Shown one piece after another: positions 13,151 to 26,700 of a DNA stretch of 64,000 nucleotides (within the stretch, counting starts at the first letter, position 1; each line of letters starts with the position of its first letter). This DNA comes from Daphnia pulex. Its lineage: Eukaryota; Arthropoda; Branchiopoda; Diplostraca; Daphniidae. The notes under the pieces were generated by a model. That model made no database searches, was not told the DNA's origin, and saw nothing but the letters and a program-made list of their open reading frames with translations. The position numbers and the translations under genes are program-made. The stretch lies in the NCBI RefSeq assembly GCF_021134715.1, contig NC_060018.1, forward strand, positions 310,001 through 374,000, in the 5' to 3' direction.

Positions 13151-15542
13151 GACACATTTATTTGTTTCTCGAATCCTTTTATTGGTTTTCCCCCTCCAGC
13201 TTAGTCGTGGAAAAGAAAAAAAAACAAAGAAAACAATGGAACGCGAGGGAGGAAAATGGTTATTTTCCGTATCGTACACAAAAAAAAGAGATTTAGATCT
13301 ACATGTAGAATCCATCATCGAGCCTGGGCATTATACAATAAACCAGACGACGTGAGGAGGGTTTTTTTTTCCCCCGTCGTCGTCTCGAATTTCATTATTT
13401 TAAATATAAGATATATCTGTATGCGTGTGGAAAGCAATGGGTAAGACATAAGGCAAATATAAAACAGTAGTACAAGGTACGTTATTTGTTTCAGAAAAAT
13501 CCTGGTCGCCGACCGGGGTAGCATCGATCGACGAGTCGGAGGAGGACACGCACAAAGGATATGATTTCTCAAAGTGTGTTTTGTGTGTGGGGAGTTCATG
13601 TTTTGTATGTATATATATGTAAGATATTCGTGAACAATTCCATCGAGAAAATGTGTGACAAGTGATTGCGCGGTACAAGGAAGAGAGAGAGAAGGAGGAG
13701 TCAGGCCATCCACAATTTCATAGAATTATCTTTTCGTTTTCTTTTCTTTCATTTTACGAGACACGAGCGACTTGCGATTTACTCCTCTCCGCCCGTAAAC
13801 ATGTTATTGTGAGTCCTACACGTACGAATATCTGTTTTGTTTGTTTTCCAGTTGGATATAATATGCAATATATATATATAATATGTATAGGGTGGAGGAG
13901 GGTGAGAGTTGAAAAGACATATTATGATAATAATCTGGATGTGACAGCCACAACGAAATATTCCCAACATTTTCAAAAGCGATACAGACCGGCGGTCGTG
14001 ACATTTGGTGTGAAACGGAGGTGAGATATGGGGAGAGAGAAATGTAGCAGCGTGCAAGGAGCACCAGCTTCGACCGACGCAACAACAATTCAACAACAAC
14101 GTGACATACTATTTGATGATTGCGTGGGAAGGGGGGACTTTCACCTTCCTGCCGGGGCGAAAAATACAAAAGAGAGAAAGAAAACACGTCCCACGGTCCC
14201 CATCAAACGCAGCCAAAGGTGACGACGACGTCTTGACGCGTCGTGAATTCAAAGTCACGAAAAAAAGGTGGTCGATATAACAACAACAACAAAAATTATT
14301 CACAATTTCTTATCAAGCGTGCGGGGGAGGACAGGGACAACTTTTTCTTTTCTCTCGCCAGCGATGATGATGTAATACACACATTTCCAATTTTTCGAGT
14401 TTTAGTTGTAGTTGTTCACCCACTTTTGATGCCAGTCGATCTACAATCAAGAAAAGGTAAATTGGCCGGAATCGACGCAGAAAAAGAGAGCCGGGCTAAC
14501 TTTTGCGCAGGCGTGTCGGATGTGACGACAACGGAGAACCCCCCCCCTCCCATCATTCCGGTGAATGATGACGTCATTATCTTCGATGATAGCAGCAGCA
14601 GCAGCAGTGGTGTAAGCAGCTTTAATAAAGCGGGGGGAGAAAAAAAGACAAACGAAAAAAAAGGGACGTGAGCAATCCAACCCATCGGCGGTTATTATGT
14701 ACGTGCGTGTGATGGCCCCTCTCTCTCATTTCTTTGGGTTGGCTTTCCATCCACCCGGGATTTGGTATTATTTATACATTTAATTTAAGAATAAAAAGGG
14801 GGCAAATATGGTGAGGACAGTAAGATGAAAATGGTGAAACAATTCTTCTCGTTTTGGTGTGTTGCTCGAAACAATTCAGCTGGCGAAATTCAAAAAATGT
14901 GGGAGGCTGGACGCAGATTGGCGTCGATAGATATGTTTGTCTTTCTCGACTTTCTACTCGGAGCAGAGGGGCTGTCCATATATTACGTAACGCGATGAGG
15001 GGGGGGAGGGGGTTGCAAAAAGTGTTACGAAATGTTACAGGGGGGAGGGGGGAGTTTTGAAAACGTTACGTAGCAAGGCCGAAAATTTTTTTCAATTAAA
15101 AAAAGTTAAAACAGTGGCAAAAATATCGATTAGTACTCCGCTATCGCCTTCATCTTCTTTATTGAGCCTATCTAAGAGTTTGTACCATGTAACATCAAAT
15201 ACATGGCTTTAATCAAGAAAATTTTGTATTTTGTATTTTTAAATTCACTGGGGGGGGGGTTTTGTTTTTTGTTACGTAATTAGAAGGGGGGGTGTCTGTT
15301 TTTTTGTTACGATCCGTGACAAGGGGGGGAGGGGGGGTCCAAAAAGGTGAAAAATTGCGTTACGTAATATATGGACAGCCCCAGAGACGATTTGACGTTT
15401 GCTCGGGAGAAATTAGATTATGCTGGGCACACGACGACGGGACTCGGTGCTGGAATTAAGTTGAAAGCGGAAGGAGAAGAAAAAAAGAAACGAATGGTTG
15501 GATGAGGTTGGTGGCGACAACAAAAGAAAGAACGTCCATTTT
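13151..15542 (-). other. Probable long 3' UTR/3' flank of Shc, with simple repeats and a MITE
   Basis: About 2.4 kb after the Shc stop codon lacks convincing exons. It holds GT/TA- and purine-rich simple sequence (for example the TATATATATATA run near 13870) and the inverted-repeat element at 14969-15381. The open frames here on both strands are low-complexity and unsupported by splice sites. Whether it is transcribed as 3' UTR is inferred only from the distance to the next poly(A)-like signal. Confidence 0.4.
14969..15381. mobile_element. MITE, 413 bp, perfect 25-bp terminal inverted repeats, 5-bp target duplication
   Basis: The left end starts GGGCTGTCCATATATTACG and is matched by its exact reverse complement over 25 bp at the right end (15357-15381). 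The flanks carry the direct repeat CAGAG (14964-14968 and 15382-15386), consistent with a target-site duplication; a 3-bp AGA with a one-base-longer end is an alternative reading. The interior has G-runs just inside both ends and no coding capacity, so it is non-autonomous. The superfamily is not assigned. Confidence 0.88.
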
Positions 15543-18500
15543 TCACGAGTGATGCGAACGCGCAACGGGTCTCTTGAGTAGTAAAACACTCTCGGCCGAA
15601 ATGATGGGCAGGACGTTATTCCGGTGGAAGTTGATCAAATGGCTCACGCTCTCAAACGTTCTGTCTTTAGTGCGGACCTGCCAAAAGTCCAAAAGAAAAA
15701 CATTTCAAATCTTTTGTCAATTATTTTTGAAAAAAGAAATCGAAGGCGGAGGAAGGAGGACTTACAACGCCTTCAGGATCGACCAAGAGCAAATGCTTGT
15801 GGTGGCCGGATTGCATTCCCGTCAGCACGTACTGGCCCTGAGAGCCCTGCGACTCACGAACCAAGAAATCTCCGTCCTATAAAATATGAAAAAGAACCAA
15901 ATAAATCTTGGCGTGACAGGCGAAATAGCTATGGCTATGGCTGCTGCTGTACTGTACTTGTTTCAAAAGATCCTCGGCTTCTTTGCGACTGATGGGCCCG
16001 TGGAACCAAATCTCCTGGAGCAATTGAGCCTCGAGTGGGCTTACGCGGCTTACTTTTCCGGCTTTGGTTCCTCCTCGCTGGAGGGTGACAACGGGGCCGC
16101 GTCCGGAAGCAGCGGCCAGACTCGCCGCATTGGGCGCCAGTAGAGCCGACGGCAGCGGCGAGGGCAGGGCGGCCGAGAACGGATCTATTTCCAGAAAATC
16201 CCAATGCAATTTGTCATGGCGCACACACACACAACCGGAAGAGACGGACGGACAAGAAAGAAAGGAGAGACTCACGCATATCGAATGGATCTTTGCTGAC
16301 GGGCGCGTTTTTGAAATCGCTGCTCGATCCCATGATCCCGTTGACGTATTCGTGATCAGGGAAAGGCGACAGAGACGCCGTCGACGACGACGACGCAGCG
16401 GCAGCAGCAGCGCCACCACCGCCATTTGATCCAGCGGCGGTACTCTCCAGCCGGCCGCCACCGCCGCCCATTGACGACACGTCGGCATTCAAATCGATCA
16501 AGTTGTCGGAAAGGTCAACCGTGTGACGTGCTTGACGATCGTTGGCTTGGTGAATCTTCTTCAACGATCCAGCCGTTGCGCTGGATCCAGCGGACGATGA
16601 CGCCACGACGACAGGTCCTCCTCCTCCCAACGGCGCCTGGTAATTGGGAAGTGGCGGAACTGGCGGTGGCCCCACATCCGGCGGTACTTTACCGGGCAAA
16701 TCGTTGTAATACTCGGGGTCGTCCGGTGACCAGGAAGGAGGAGCAGCCGCAGCAGCAGCAACTCCGGTGGCGGTGACGTGTCCACCAGCGACAAGATCGC
16801 GTCTGCAAATGGGAGAAGGAAAACGGGTCGATTTTTTAAAAGATCCTTTGGACGAATCGATAACGTTCTCCCCCCTCTCTTTTAGCCCGAAATGTTACCC
16901 ATCGAGAACGGACTCAGCGGCGTTGGCAGCTGGACGCGGCGTCCGCTTCAGGTATTCCTTGAAACGCAGTTCGAACGCTTGACCGATGGTTGTGATGACG
17001 TCCTGCGCCAATCCACCTCCGCATTCGAGGACGTAACAAGCTCGGCCGTGCACATTGTCTTTGGCCACGTAGGCGACGAAATCCAGGGTATCCTATTTTG
17101 AAGGGTGGGGGCAAATTGAATTAGGGCGGGCCGGATTAAAAAACGATAAAACAAAGAAATAAACAAAAAATAACTGACGGGATCTCCGCCGGAAGCGAAG
17201 GAAATGTTGGGCATGTCGTGACAAGCGACGACTGTGCTTCCCTCCAGCGTGCTGATCCTCAAACATCCGCTGCTGATGGTCAAGGCAACGTCGCTGCCAG
17301 CGTGTTCCATGTGAGGGGCGTCTCCCAGGATCCGCTGGATTCGCCGGTCGACCTGCAATTTCAAACACATCACACCATCATCAGGAAGATCAGGACAAGT
17401 CTCGCCCCATCATTCATCAGCGCTTTTCCCTCCCAGGTTGTTGGGCTTTTATCGGATCGATAAAGAATAAAAAAGATGAAGAAGAAGAAGAAGGGAGTAA
17501 ATAGCCGGAAGCAAGAAGAATAAGACCTTCTAGATATAAGAACTAGAAGAGCCTAGCGCCTGCCTGGTTGTCTAGCGACTCGAATAAAGTGCGGGTGGGA
17601 GGAGGAGGAGGTAACCAAGTAAAGACCAAAAAGAAAAGAAAAAAAGAGTGGGCGTGAAGATTTACAGCTGCTACTATTCAATTCAATGATCCAAACATCA
17701 TAAGATGGAGTGGAGGAAAGCAAGAGTGGCAAGGAGCAGTGGGATTGGCATGTGGGCGGAGTTGTGTGTCTCCACTCCACACACGAGTCACTGCCCTTGC
17801 TGGACTTTTGACTCATCCGCCAATTGCCAACCCCGAAATGGACCGAATCGACGGCCATCCACTGTGACTCCGGCTCTCCCGTTTTTCTCTGTGTGTGTGT
17901 ACAGGGGGTGATACTTGGCCGGCTAATAAGATGAGCAGACGCTAACAAGAACGAGATTAGAGGAGTGTGGCGCAAGTGACACAATTTGCCTTTTCCAAAG
18001 ACGAAAGGAGAAGAAGAGGTCAGATGGTGAGCAAGGAGCTGAGAAAAATCAATAAAATCAATACACAACCCGGGCTAAAACGGGGGCCCCGACACAGAGA
18101 CTTGTGCTGCTGTGGCCTGGACCGTCAAGGAGGAGGAGCCAACAACCGGCATTCGTTAATAAATAACAAAGAAGAAGAAAAACTATGAATGAAGACGTCC
18201 CCCGTTCCATTTTTACCTTCCGCTTTTTGTCGACCGTTTTGAGTCCGGCTGTTTCGCAAACAATGTTGATGCATTCCCTGTGACGCAAACGACAAATAGA
18301 AAAATTGGATCAATTCAACAAATTTCGAAAAATAAAGAAGATGGAAGGAGACCCACTTGGCAATTTGTGAGCGAGTGTCGAAATCCAGGCTCTTCATGGA
18401 CGTGTTGACTTCCAGGCATCCGATATACTGCAAATATTTGAAAGAAAAAAGATCAAGTCCCCCACAATGGATGTAGCGAGAATAAGGGCGGAGTAGTAAA

Positions 18501-21500
18501 GAACTCTTGGACTGGCAAGGCAGAAGAAGAAGAACTTGAAGAGATTTATTTTCTATTTCACTTGTGTGTGTGTGTGTCAACATTACTACTACAACCGTGC
18601 ACGTAGTAGTTGTGTACGTAGAGTGGCTTCTACAGTTACGACCATCTAATTTCATCATTGCACAAAATTCTTCGATATTTAATCTTTTTTCAGGAGCCAA
18701 GGATCCTCCTTCTATTTCTCTCCTTCTCTCTCCACTGACTATTGATCGATCCTGGGAATCAACTGGATTTAGTTGTCGTCGACTTCTTCCAGGCAACGCT
18801 ATTATTTCTTCCTCCTTGTTTTCCTTTTTCTTTTCCCTTTTTTGCATTTACGAGAGCCATCTCTTTTACAGATTACTTTTGCCCATCTCCACAGTCGACA
18901 ATATCGACCGGGCACACAAGACTCTTCTCTCTTTCTCTCTCTCCTGCAAGGCTGGCTACATTTCCCAGCCCAGGCACAAGGAGGACACGTCTAGTGACCG
19001 ATATCGCTGGGCAGGATTAGATCCAACCGAGCAAAATCCAACTTTCCCAACAACAAAAGAGACTGGCAACAAAAAAATCATCTTCTTCTTTTTGTGTGTG
19101 TGCAGACTCCGCACCTGGACGCAATCCCAATAGAAAAATGGCGACTGTTTTCAGAGGGAGGGGAATCGATCCTGCCAAACATTCTTTTTTTTTCCTTTCC
19201 CCCCAGCAGCAGAGCCCCTTTGCTTGCGACTTTTTATCGCCAGGACGCACACACATCTAGGGACTCACTGTGTGACAATATGCGTGGGGGTTCCACTCCA
19301 TTCCCTCCCACCCAACTCCTTCCCTTCGTTTTCTTCTTCTTCTTTTTTTGATATTTCGAAGCCAAGGAGCTCTGGCTCCTTCGACAATTCAATTGATCCC
19401 GCTACTACTGCTTGGCAGAGAGATGGGTTGGGTGGGATGTGTATAGCTTCTCTTTGACAACCGTTTCTGCCCCCTCCTTTCCTTCTAGCTCCCGCCCGCC
19501 CTCCCGCCGGCACTCGATCGATTTTCCCCAATCTTAGCCACACCCACACGCACGCACGTACACGAAAGAAAACCCCCGTCACGGCAAAGCAAAAGCAGAA
19601 GCTCTGACGGTCGTGTGTTGTTGACTCTCACCGGACCGACTGGCAGCTCATCGCTACTAACGCACGGCCCCCGGATCGATTCCGCCCACACGTACGCCGG
19701 AGCAAGGGAGGGGGCAAGAGAAAGAGTGGCAACCGACACTACAGTGTGGCCAGCAGGGACCCTGCAGATGGACACATTTGAGACTTTGGGGAAGGAGGGA
19801 GGGAGAAGCAAAACGGGTCTATCCATTGGCCGGCCGAAAAAAAAACACAAAATGGGATTGACGGTGAAACGAAAACAAATTAAAAAAACCCCTCGACGAT
19901 GGACGGATGGATGGACGGATGGGAGGGAACCCAAAAAACAAAAGGTTGTGCCGGACTGGGTGCGTGCGTGCGGGAGTGGTGGTGGGATAAAAGTTGGCAA
20001 AAGTCCAGCAACGACCAATCTACTTACTCGGACAAAGTAGGTAATCCCCTCGCGGACAATCACAACGTCAGAATGGAGCCATCCGCGCGCCGGTTTGTTG
20101 ATGAAACTCCGGTTGCTGCTGTTGTTGCTTCCGCCAGCGGCGGCCAGGCTGCTGCCCTGATTGCCAGCAGCAGCAGCTCCCGCCGAGTTGGCAGACGAAG
20201 TTGACGATTGCATTTCGTTGTTGCCGGCAACAACTGCCGCCGGATGCAAAGGGACAGGTAGGGCCGGAGGAGGCACAAGGGCGGCGGCTCCGACTCGGTG
20301 ATGGCCGGCCGATGCGTTGCTGCTGTGGCTGGACGAACCGTTGGAATGCGAGAGCCAGGCGATGATGAACTCGCCGCCTTCAACGCAGTGACGCTCCAAG
20401 ACGGGCGCCTCCCGCGTCCCGTACAGGACCGTTTCGGGCAGGTGTGGCGGTGGTGGCGGGACGGGCGACGACCTGGGCGTCGATTTCGAGCTGCAACTGA
20501 CACCGGCGCTGCTGTGGCCGCCGCTGCAACTGCTGCAACAGCAACAACTACTCGCTCCCACGCTGTTGCGCTTATTGTTGTTGTTGTTGTTGTTGATGAG
20601 CTCGGCCACCGTCGGGTTGGCGATGGGCGGATGAGGGGCGGCCGCAAATTTCTGCGGCGGTGGAAGGAAAAGTTCCTCAAAGACGGGCGAGCCGGGCGAA
20701 TCACGTTCGTCGCTGACCGTCAAAGGCTCGGCCGGAATGCGGTGCTGCTGTTTGGGCCGTCCGCCTCCAAAAGCTTCGTTGAAGGTGCACCAAGTGGCCA
20801 AGACTTCCGGGGGCACGTTATTCCGCCGGATGGGCAGGAGCGGAGTAGAGTTGTTGGCAGCCGGCGCCGAACCACCACTTGTCGCCGAGTTGTTGGTCAC
20901 AGTTGTTGCTGTTGTTGCTGGGCCGGTGGTTGTTGTTGCTACGCTCTGCCTCTGGACGTGGGGCGTGGTCGTCGAGATTTGGTAGTTTTTCTCGAGTGAA
21001 CGTGAGCGGACCCGAGACGGGATGGGTGGCGGGGGTTTGGCCGGAGCAGTCGACGAACCGTAGCCGCCAGCACCTGAATTAGACGAGAGTCCAGGAGCGC
21101 CTGAGCTCCTGACGCGCTGCTGCGAGCACCGCTCGAGCGACCGGGTCCTCCTCTCGTTGCGGCCGAAAAATCCGCCACCGGTAGAAGACGGTAGGTGGAG
21201 GCCAAGTGGATGGCCGGGAGGGAAGCAGGAAGGGGTGAAGGAACGGTGGAGCAGTTCCGGCGACGGAGCAACGGAAGCCGCTTTGCTCTTGGTGGATTTG
21301 GCGACCGAAGACGATGACGACGCCTGGCGTCGCTGCTGGTGCGACGACGACGAATGAGACGGAGAGTCGCTAAAAAGTCCAAACGTCCAGGCCGTCGAAC
21401 CTTTGGATAACGAACCTCCTTTATCTGTTAAACGAATAACATCAAAATAAAACGGAAAGATAAAACGGAAAAATTCCATTAAACACAAATGAAAAATTGT

Positions 21501-23666
21501 TGTCGGAAGGGACGAACCGGAAGGCGGCCGGAGAGTGGCGAAAACGGTCCAGGTATTGTCTTCTTTGAGGATTCGGTGCAAACTGTGATCGCTCCTGGAT
21601 TTGGACGTCAAGGGTCCAAAGGATCCGAAATGATCCTGTCCGCCGCCCAAACGGCTGGAGCAATTGGGCCAGCCGCTGTCGCCGGCCGTGCGCGATCGGA
21701 TGCGATCCGAGCAGAGATCCGACAGGTTGCGGTGCTGTTGATTTGTGGATGTCGACTCGGAGCCTTCCCTGCCTGCGCGCCTCTTGCGTAATCCGCGCAC
21801 GAAGGAAAAGGGGTGGCTGCCTCCGCTGGATTTGGAGCTGCTGCCGCCGGCGCCGGTAGGGTTGGAAGGGGAGGCGGATGATTTGTTGGTTCTAGCCGGG
21901 GAAACGTTGGCGGAGGAGGGTGAGGCTCCGCTTCCGGAAGGGAAAGGCGGGAAAACGGTCAGCCGATGCGGATGCGAAAAAGTCTGACTCTGGGCCGAGA
22001 GCCGGACGTTGAGCGGATGGTCGAAGCAGTCCTCGCGGATGGGACCACCGCCGCTGCCCACCTCCTCCTCGAATGCGGATGAAGAAGACGGCGACGACGG
22101 AGTTCCTCTTTTTCGCCAACGGCCAAAGGCCGCCTTGATTTGCTGTTGCAGCCCCGTAATGCTGCTGATCTCTGCCCAGTCCAGCCCAGCAAAAAAGTTT
22201 GGTTAAGTCAAGTCCAGCACAAAATAAAACACAAAATAAAAACAAAAAAGAAATTCCACCAGGCCACACCCCGAGCTGGTCAAATCGTTGCCACCCATTC
22301 CGCTGCGTGTCCCCCCGTCTACACTCATTGATCAAATGTGTGTAAGGTCCGCGTGCTAAATAGTCGGGGGGATTAAAAAAGATTTTTTCCGTCTGTCTCT
22401 CGCAGAGACGCCAGAGTTGAGCGTTTGCATTTCTACAGTCGAGACAGACGGGCAGCAGACAGACAGATTGTTCGACTAATTACACGGGACCCCGTACAAG
22501 GGCCGGCCGAGCCTTTACCTGACCCCCCCACAAAAAACCTGTTTCTCCTTTTTCTTTGGGGATTCTTGGAATCCAACCAAGGACGGACGCCATTAGCCAC
22601 AACAACAACAACAACAACAAGAAAGGAAAAAAAAAGGGGTGGAAAGAAATGGACATTTTTTTTCCGACTGGGATTCATTTGCATTTGTTGTTTGCGTCCG
22701 TCTCATCGATTAAATTTGAAGAAGAAAAAAGGGAAAAATTCACCTTTGACGGCTGGTGGTGTGTATGACGATGGGCTGTTGGCGGGCGAAGCAACGCGGA
22801 GGACTTTAACGGCTCGGCTGGCCGAAAGGAACGACGGCTCAGAGGCGCTGCGACCTCTCACCGCTAGCGGCTTATCTTCTTCCTCCTCTCCTTCCGCCTC
22901 TCTGCTGCTGCTGCAGCCGCCACTTTTCCCTCCGCAGCCGATCCTTGGCCGGTGCGGCGTCAGTCGCTGACTGTACGTCCAGTCCGTCGCCAACAACAGC
23001 GTCCCTTTCTTGATGGGGTCCGAGGAGGTTGTTGTTGTTTTGCTGAGGTCTGCTGGCGGACCTAAACCTGTTTTTCATCCATCCATCCATTCATCCGCCC
23101 ATCCAATCAGCCCCGGCCAAACAGCAACAACAATCAAAATAGAAAAGAAATAAGAACGACGTGGATTAGTTTTACCATTTCGGCTATAGTCACGAGACAC
23201 ATTTATGATTACAGCCGGATATATAACCCCCAAAATTATTTTTTGCTCCTTTCAGATTCCAGAGCCCAAAAACCCAAAAAATGTAAGAATCAACAAGACA
23301 ACAACATCCTGCGATGACGACGACGGTGACGGAAGTTGTGGATCAAATGGGGGGGGGGGGGGGGGTCCATCGGACAATGACGCACAACGCCGGATCGAAA
23401 TTCGATTCCTTTTCTCGTTTTCAGTTGGGCGGAAGGAAAATAAGAAAAAAGATTTGGTGGACGGGCAACAACTTACGACAGTGGCCGTCATCAGCGTCTT
23501 GGCCGCCACCGTCGTGGTGGCACAATCCAACCGACGACGATCGGGTGTCATTCAAAGGAGATCCGGCCGATCCGGCCTTGTGGTGGTCGTCAACCGTCGT
23601 CGGGAGATTGCGGTACGTTTTGGTGCGGAAGCTTTTCAACATTCTAGTCCAATCTTGCGTCGTCAT
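15543..23666 (-). CDS. Shc: SHC-type adaptor protein (PTB + SH2) with giant N-terminal extension
   Basis: Twelve exons (23477-23666, 22744-23061, 21518-22171, 20028-21424, 18357-18427, 18217-18277, 17179-17352, 16899-17092, 16276-16802, 15958-16184, 15766-15876, 15543-15677) give 1352 residues. Shc links receptor tyrosine kinases to Grb2/Ras. The PTB domain (about 830-1005) contains [20 protein letters not shown] and [12 protein letters not shown]. The CH1 linker keeps both Grb2-type tyrosine motifs ([10 protein letters not shown] at about 1050, and HEYVNG). The C-terminal SH2 (from about 1255) has [11 protein letters not shown] and FLVRES with the phosphotyrosine-binding Arg1278. The first 830 residues are low-complexity (Ser, Pro, Ala, poly-Asn) with scattered ordered-looking blocks ([51 protein letters not shown]). 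Drosophila Shc has only about 400 residues. The PTB-SH2 half is certain; the exact 5' exon chain is less so. Confidence 0.85.
20571..20596 (-). repeat. Trinucleotide run encoding poly-Asn in Shc
   Basis: A GTT repeat on the plus strand reads as AAC codons on the coding strand and encodes a run of Asn ([13 protein letters not shown]) in the Shc N-terminal extension. It is likely to be length-polymorphic. Confidence 0.75.
23349..23365. repeat. Poly-G tract (17 G)
   Basis: A homopolymer run of 17 G in the intron between Shc coding exons 1 and 2. Its length is prone to sequencing and assembly error. Confidence 0.8.
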
Positions 23667-23756
23667 ATTTCACACGCACCAAACGGCCCAAAAATTTCGT
23701 TTTTTTTTCTTTTTCTGGCGGGAGCGAATCTCAAAGGAGCCACTGCCGCCGCTGAC

Positions 23757-26700
23757 CTGACGACGTCGATCGTTCAAGTATCAAACGGCCAATACGGTGG
23801 CGGCCCATTTCCATCGGGAACCAATAAACGACAACAACACCAACCAGGTACGAGAAAAAGTCGGACCATCTCCGCTTCTTCTTCTTCTCCTTCACTCCGC
23901 ACACACACACACACCCACACACACACGTCAGACACACAACACTGGCCGAAATAAATTGAAAGAAAATTCGCCTTCAACAACTTGATCAAAAAAGACACTT
24001 TTTCTTCTTCTTCTTCTTCGTCTTCTTCCTCTTCTTCTTCTCTTCCGCTTTTTCTTTTTGCTTCCGGCTCTCATCCGAATTTCCAATCGGTTGCGGCCAT
24101 CACGTCGAATGTCTCCGTCAAATGCGATCCTATCGGAGACGAGTCAATAGAACCCAACCGCCGTCACGGGTGAAATTCGATCCGCTGGATCTTGTTGTTT
24201 TTCTTTCTATTTCAAGGGTCACTTCCGGTTTTTCGGGGCACCACCACCACCACACAGTTCCACCCACCAAACGACGGGAAACTTTTGGGGCTTTTAATCG
24301 CATTAGAAGATTATGGGGGAGAGATAAAAGTGATTGACTATTTATTTATTATTTCCCCTCCGGTATCGAAATTCCGCCCAGTCTCCTGCCGTTACTGCTG
24401 CTGCCACCCACACAGACACCACGTGCGGGTTCCCCTGCGTTTTGTCATTCACAAGAAGAAGAGCCCGGATGTCAACGTCCCAAGTTCCGGTGCTGGTTCG
24501 ACTCTCTGCTCCTCCAAATAGCTCCAGCAATTTGCATAATCCCGACGACGCTAATGAAATCCAATCCAATCGTCCCAATCATCACGAACGTCGTCGTCGT
24601 CGTCGTTGTCATTCCGGCGACACACGAAAATTTCATTCAGAGAAAAAGAAGAAGAAGAAGCGGCGGCGGCTGTAATCCTTCCGGCCGGAAGCAAAGAGGG
24701 TTAACCACGATTGAATTTCTCTCCGGCAGAAGTGAATAATAATATCCGATTTATTTTTGGAGGGTGGGATGTCAAGGTGGCGACACTGTCAAGAGCCAAT
24801 GAACCAAACTCACATGCAACTTTAATCCCTCCATTCCAGGACACCACACACACCCACAGACACACACAGCACCAAGACGAACGTGAATTAAACTTGTAGT
24901 TTAGTTTTGGTTGGGTTGAGAATTTCCCTGTTATATCGTCGGTGTTGATGAGAGAGAAATGAACAAGTCGAAAAGGGTCGAGTCCTTTGGTGGAGGTGGG
25001 ACCCGTCGACCGCACTGCATCCACATCTCTCAGCTCTTGCAAGTTGACTGAGCGTCGCGCCACCGCTGCCGCTGCGGGTCTCTCCCGTCGGTCCCGGTCG
25101 CCTGGCTCGGGGTCGGGTCCCGCTGTCTGGCGCCCCCCTTCCCCGATTCTCCCAACGAAAGAAACGAGCTCCGCCTCCTTCTGGCGTGCGTGAATAACAC
25201 ACACACACACAAAAAACCTTGGCTCAACTCTCTCTCTACCTCACCTTTCTTTCTTTCTTTCTTTCTTTGAGCTTCACCTACGTACGTACGTACGTAACGT
25301 TGGCAGCGCGATCCCAAAAAGGGCCAGCCAGCCAGCCAGCCAACAACTTGCCATCAACAACAAACGGGTGCGGCCTACACACAATGCCAAATATGTGGAA
25401 AACGGCCGCCACCGCTGCTGGAGAGAGAGAGAAAGTTGTACGCCGAAACAGCACCGCCGGCACCTTCTTTTTTATTATTCGATTTCTACGGTGAACATAA
25501 AAAGATAAAATAAAATAAAAACACAATGAAGGGCTGCGAGAGTTCGACTCGGGGTCAAGAAACGGAAGGAAAAACCTCAAAACGACTTCGCTGGAAATTC
25601 AAAAAGAATTTCTTCTACTCTCATCTGCAAAAGTAGGTCCGCCGTGTTGTATACGGACGTGTGTGAGTGAGTCGGGTGGTCGATTCATTCATTCACCGGT
25701 GGTGAAAACTCGGTCGGGATGAGATTCCAAAAGAGAATTCCGCACGAAAGAGAGAAAGAAAGAAAAGAAACAAGGTAGGGCCCAAGCTGGAAGGAAAAAA
25801 GGCAACAACAACAGCAGACATGTTGCCATCACCTGGAGCTACACGTCGACCAACGAGGTGTCTGGCCGCCGAGGAGCCTAACTCTCTCAGCTGAGTCTGG
25901 TGGATATGCCCTTGAGGTCACGAAAGCAGAAAGAAAAAGACGATACTTGTCTCCACATGTTTATGTATACCACTGGTACCCGAAAAACTTGCCAAAGTTG
26001 CAGAGAAAAAGTTGAACGCGACCCGGCCGTGTGAGTGTTGGTTATAGAAGTTGGCGGCCGTGTGAGTCTTTCGGGTCCGGCACACCTGTCACCTGACGAA
26101 AAAACCCAAAAAGTTGTGTCCATCTTGTTCGATTTCTGGCCGGGAGAAGAAGAAGAAGGTCAAACGATGGAGGAGGAACAAGACGAAAATGGCCGGGGCA
26201 ACAACATCCCATAAGATGAATCGGGTCCCGCTGATGCGAAACGGAACTGGGCGCTCAAACGCCGCAGGCCAAAGACAACAACAACAACAACCCATCAAAT
26301 GTCTTGGCACGAGCCCGTTCGTGTCACGCCAATCTCCCACAAAAACGCATTTCGGGCGGCCCATTTTGGCCCCGTGCCCTTCTCAAGGTCTTTTGACTCT
26401 GCCCGGCCGTTCATCATCGACCAACAAAATCGAGGCGATCATTCAAAATAACAACCCAAAAAAAGTATACTCCCAATGCCGGCCGGCCGGACCATTTCTC
26501 TCTCCTGGTGCCTCCCGAAAGGTAAACAATGACGCCGCCGCCGCCCCATTCAATTCGGGTGGCGGGCAGTGGCGGGCTCGTTACACCCGATCCCGCGGCC
26601 ATAACCCGTTCGTGATTTATAAATAACTTTTTGGGTTGGCAGGCCGTGAGGCAGAGCGGCGGAAGTTTCATTTGCGCATCGGCGACATTTTCATTGAGCG

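Noticed and set aside
19485-22061. 858-codon minus-strand open frame as a single-exon gene
   Set aside because: It is two Shc exons (21518-22171, 20028-21424) plus an in-frame intron and a read-through tail past the donor at 20027. The part below 20028 is intronic low-complexity sequence.
23205-23954. 249-codon plus-strand ORF
   Set aside because: Low-complexity translation crossing Shc exon 1 antisense, a poly-G tract and CA repeats; no recognisable domain.
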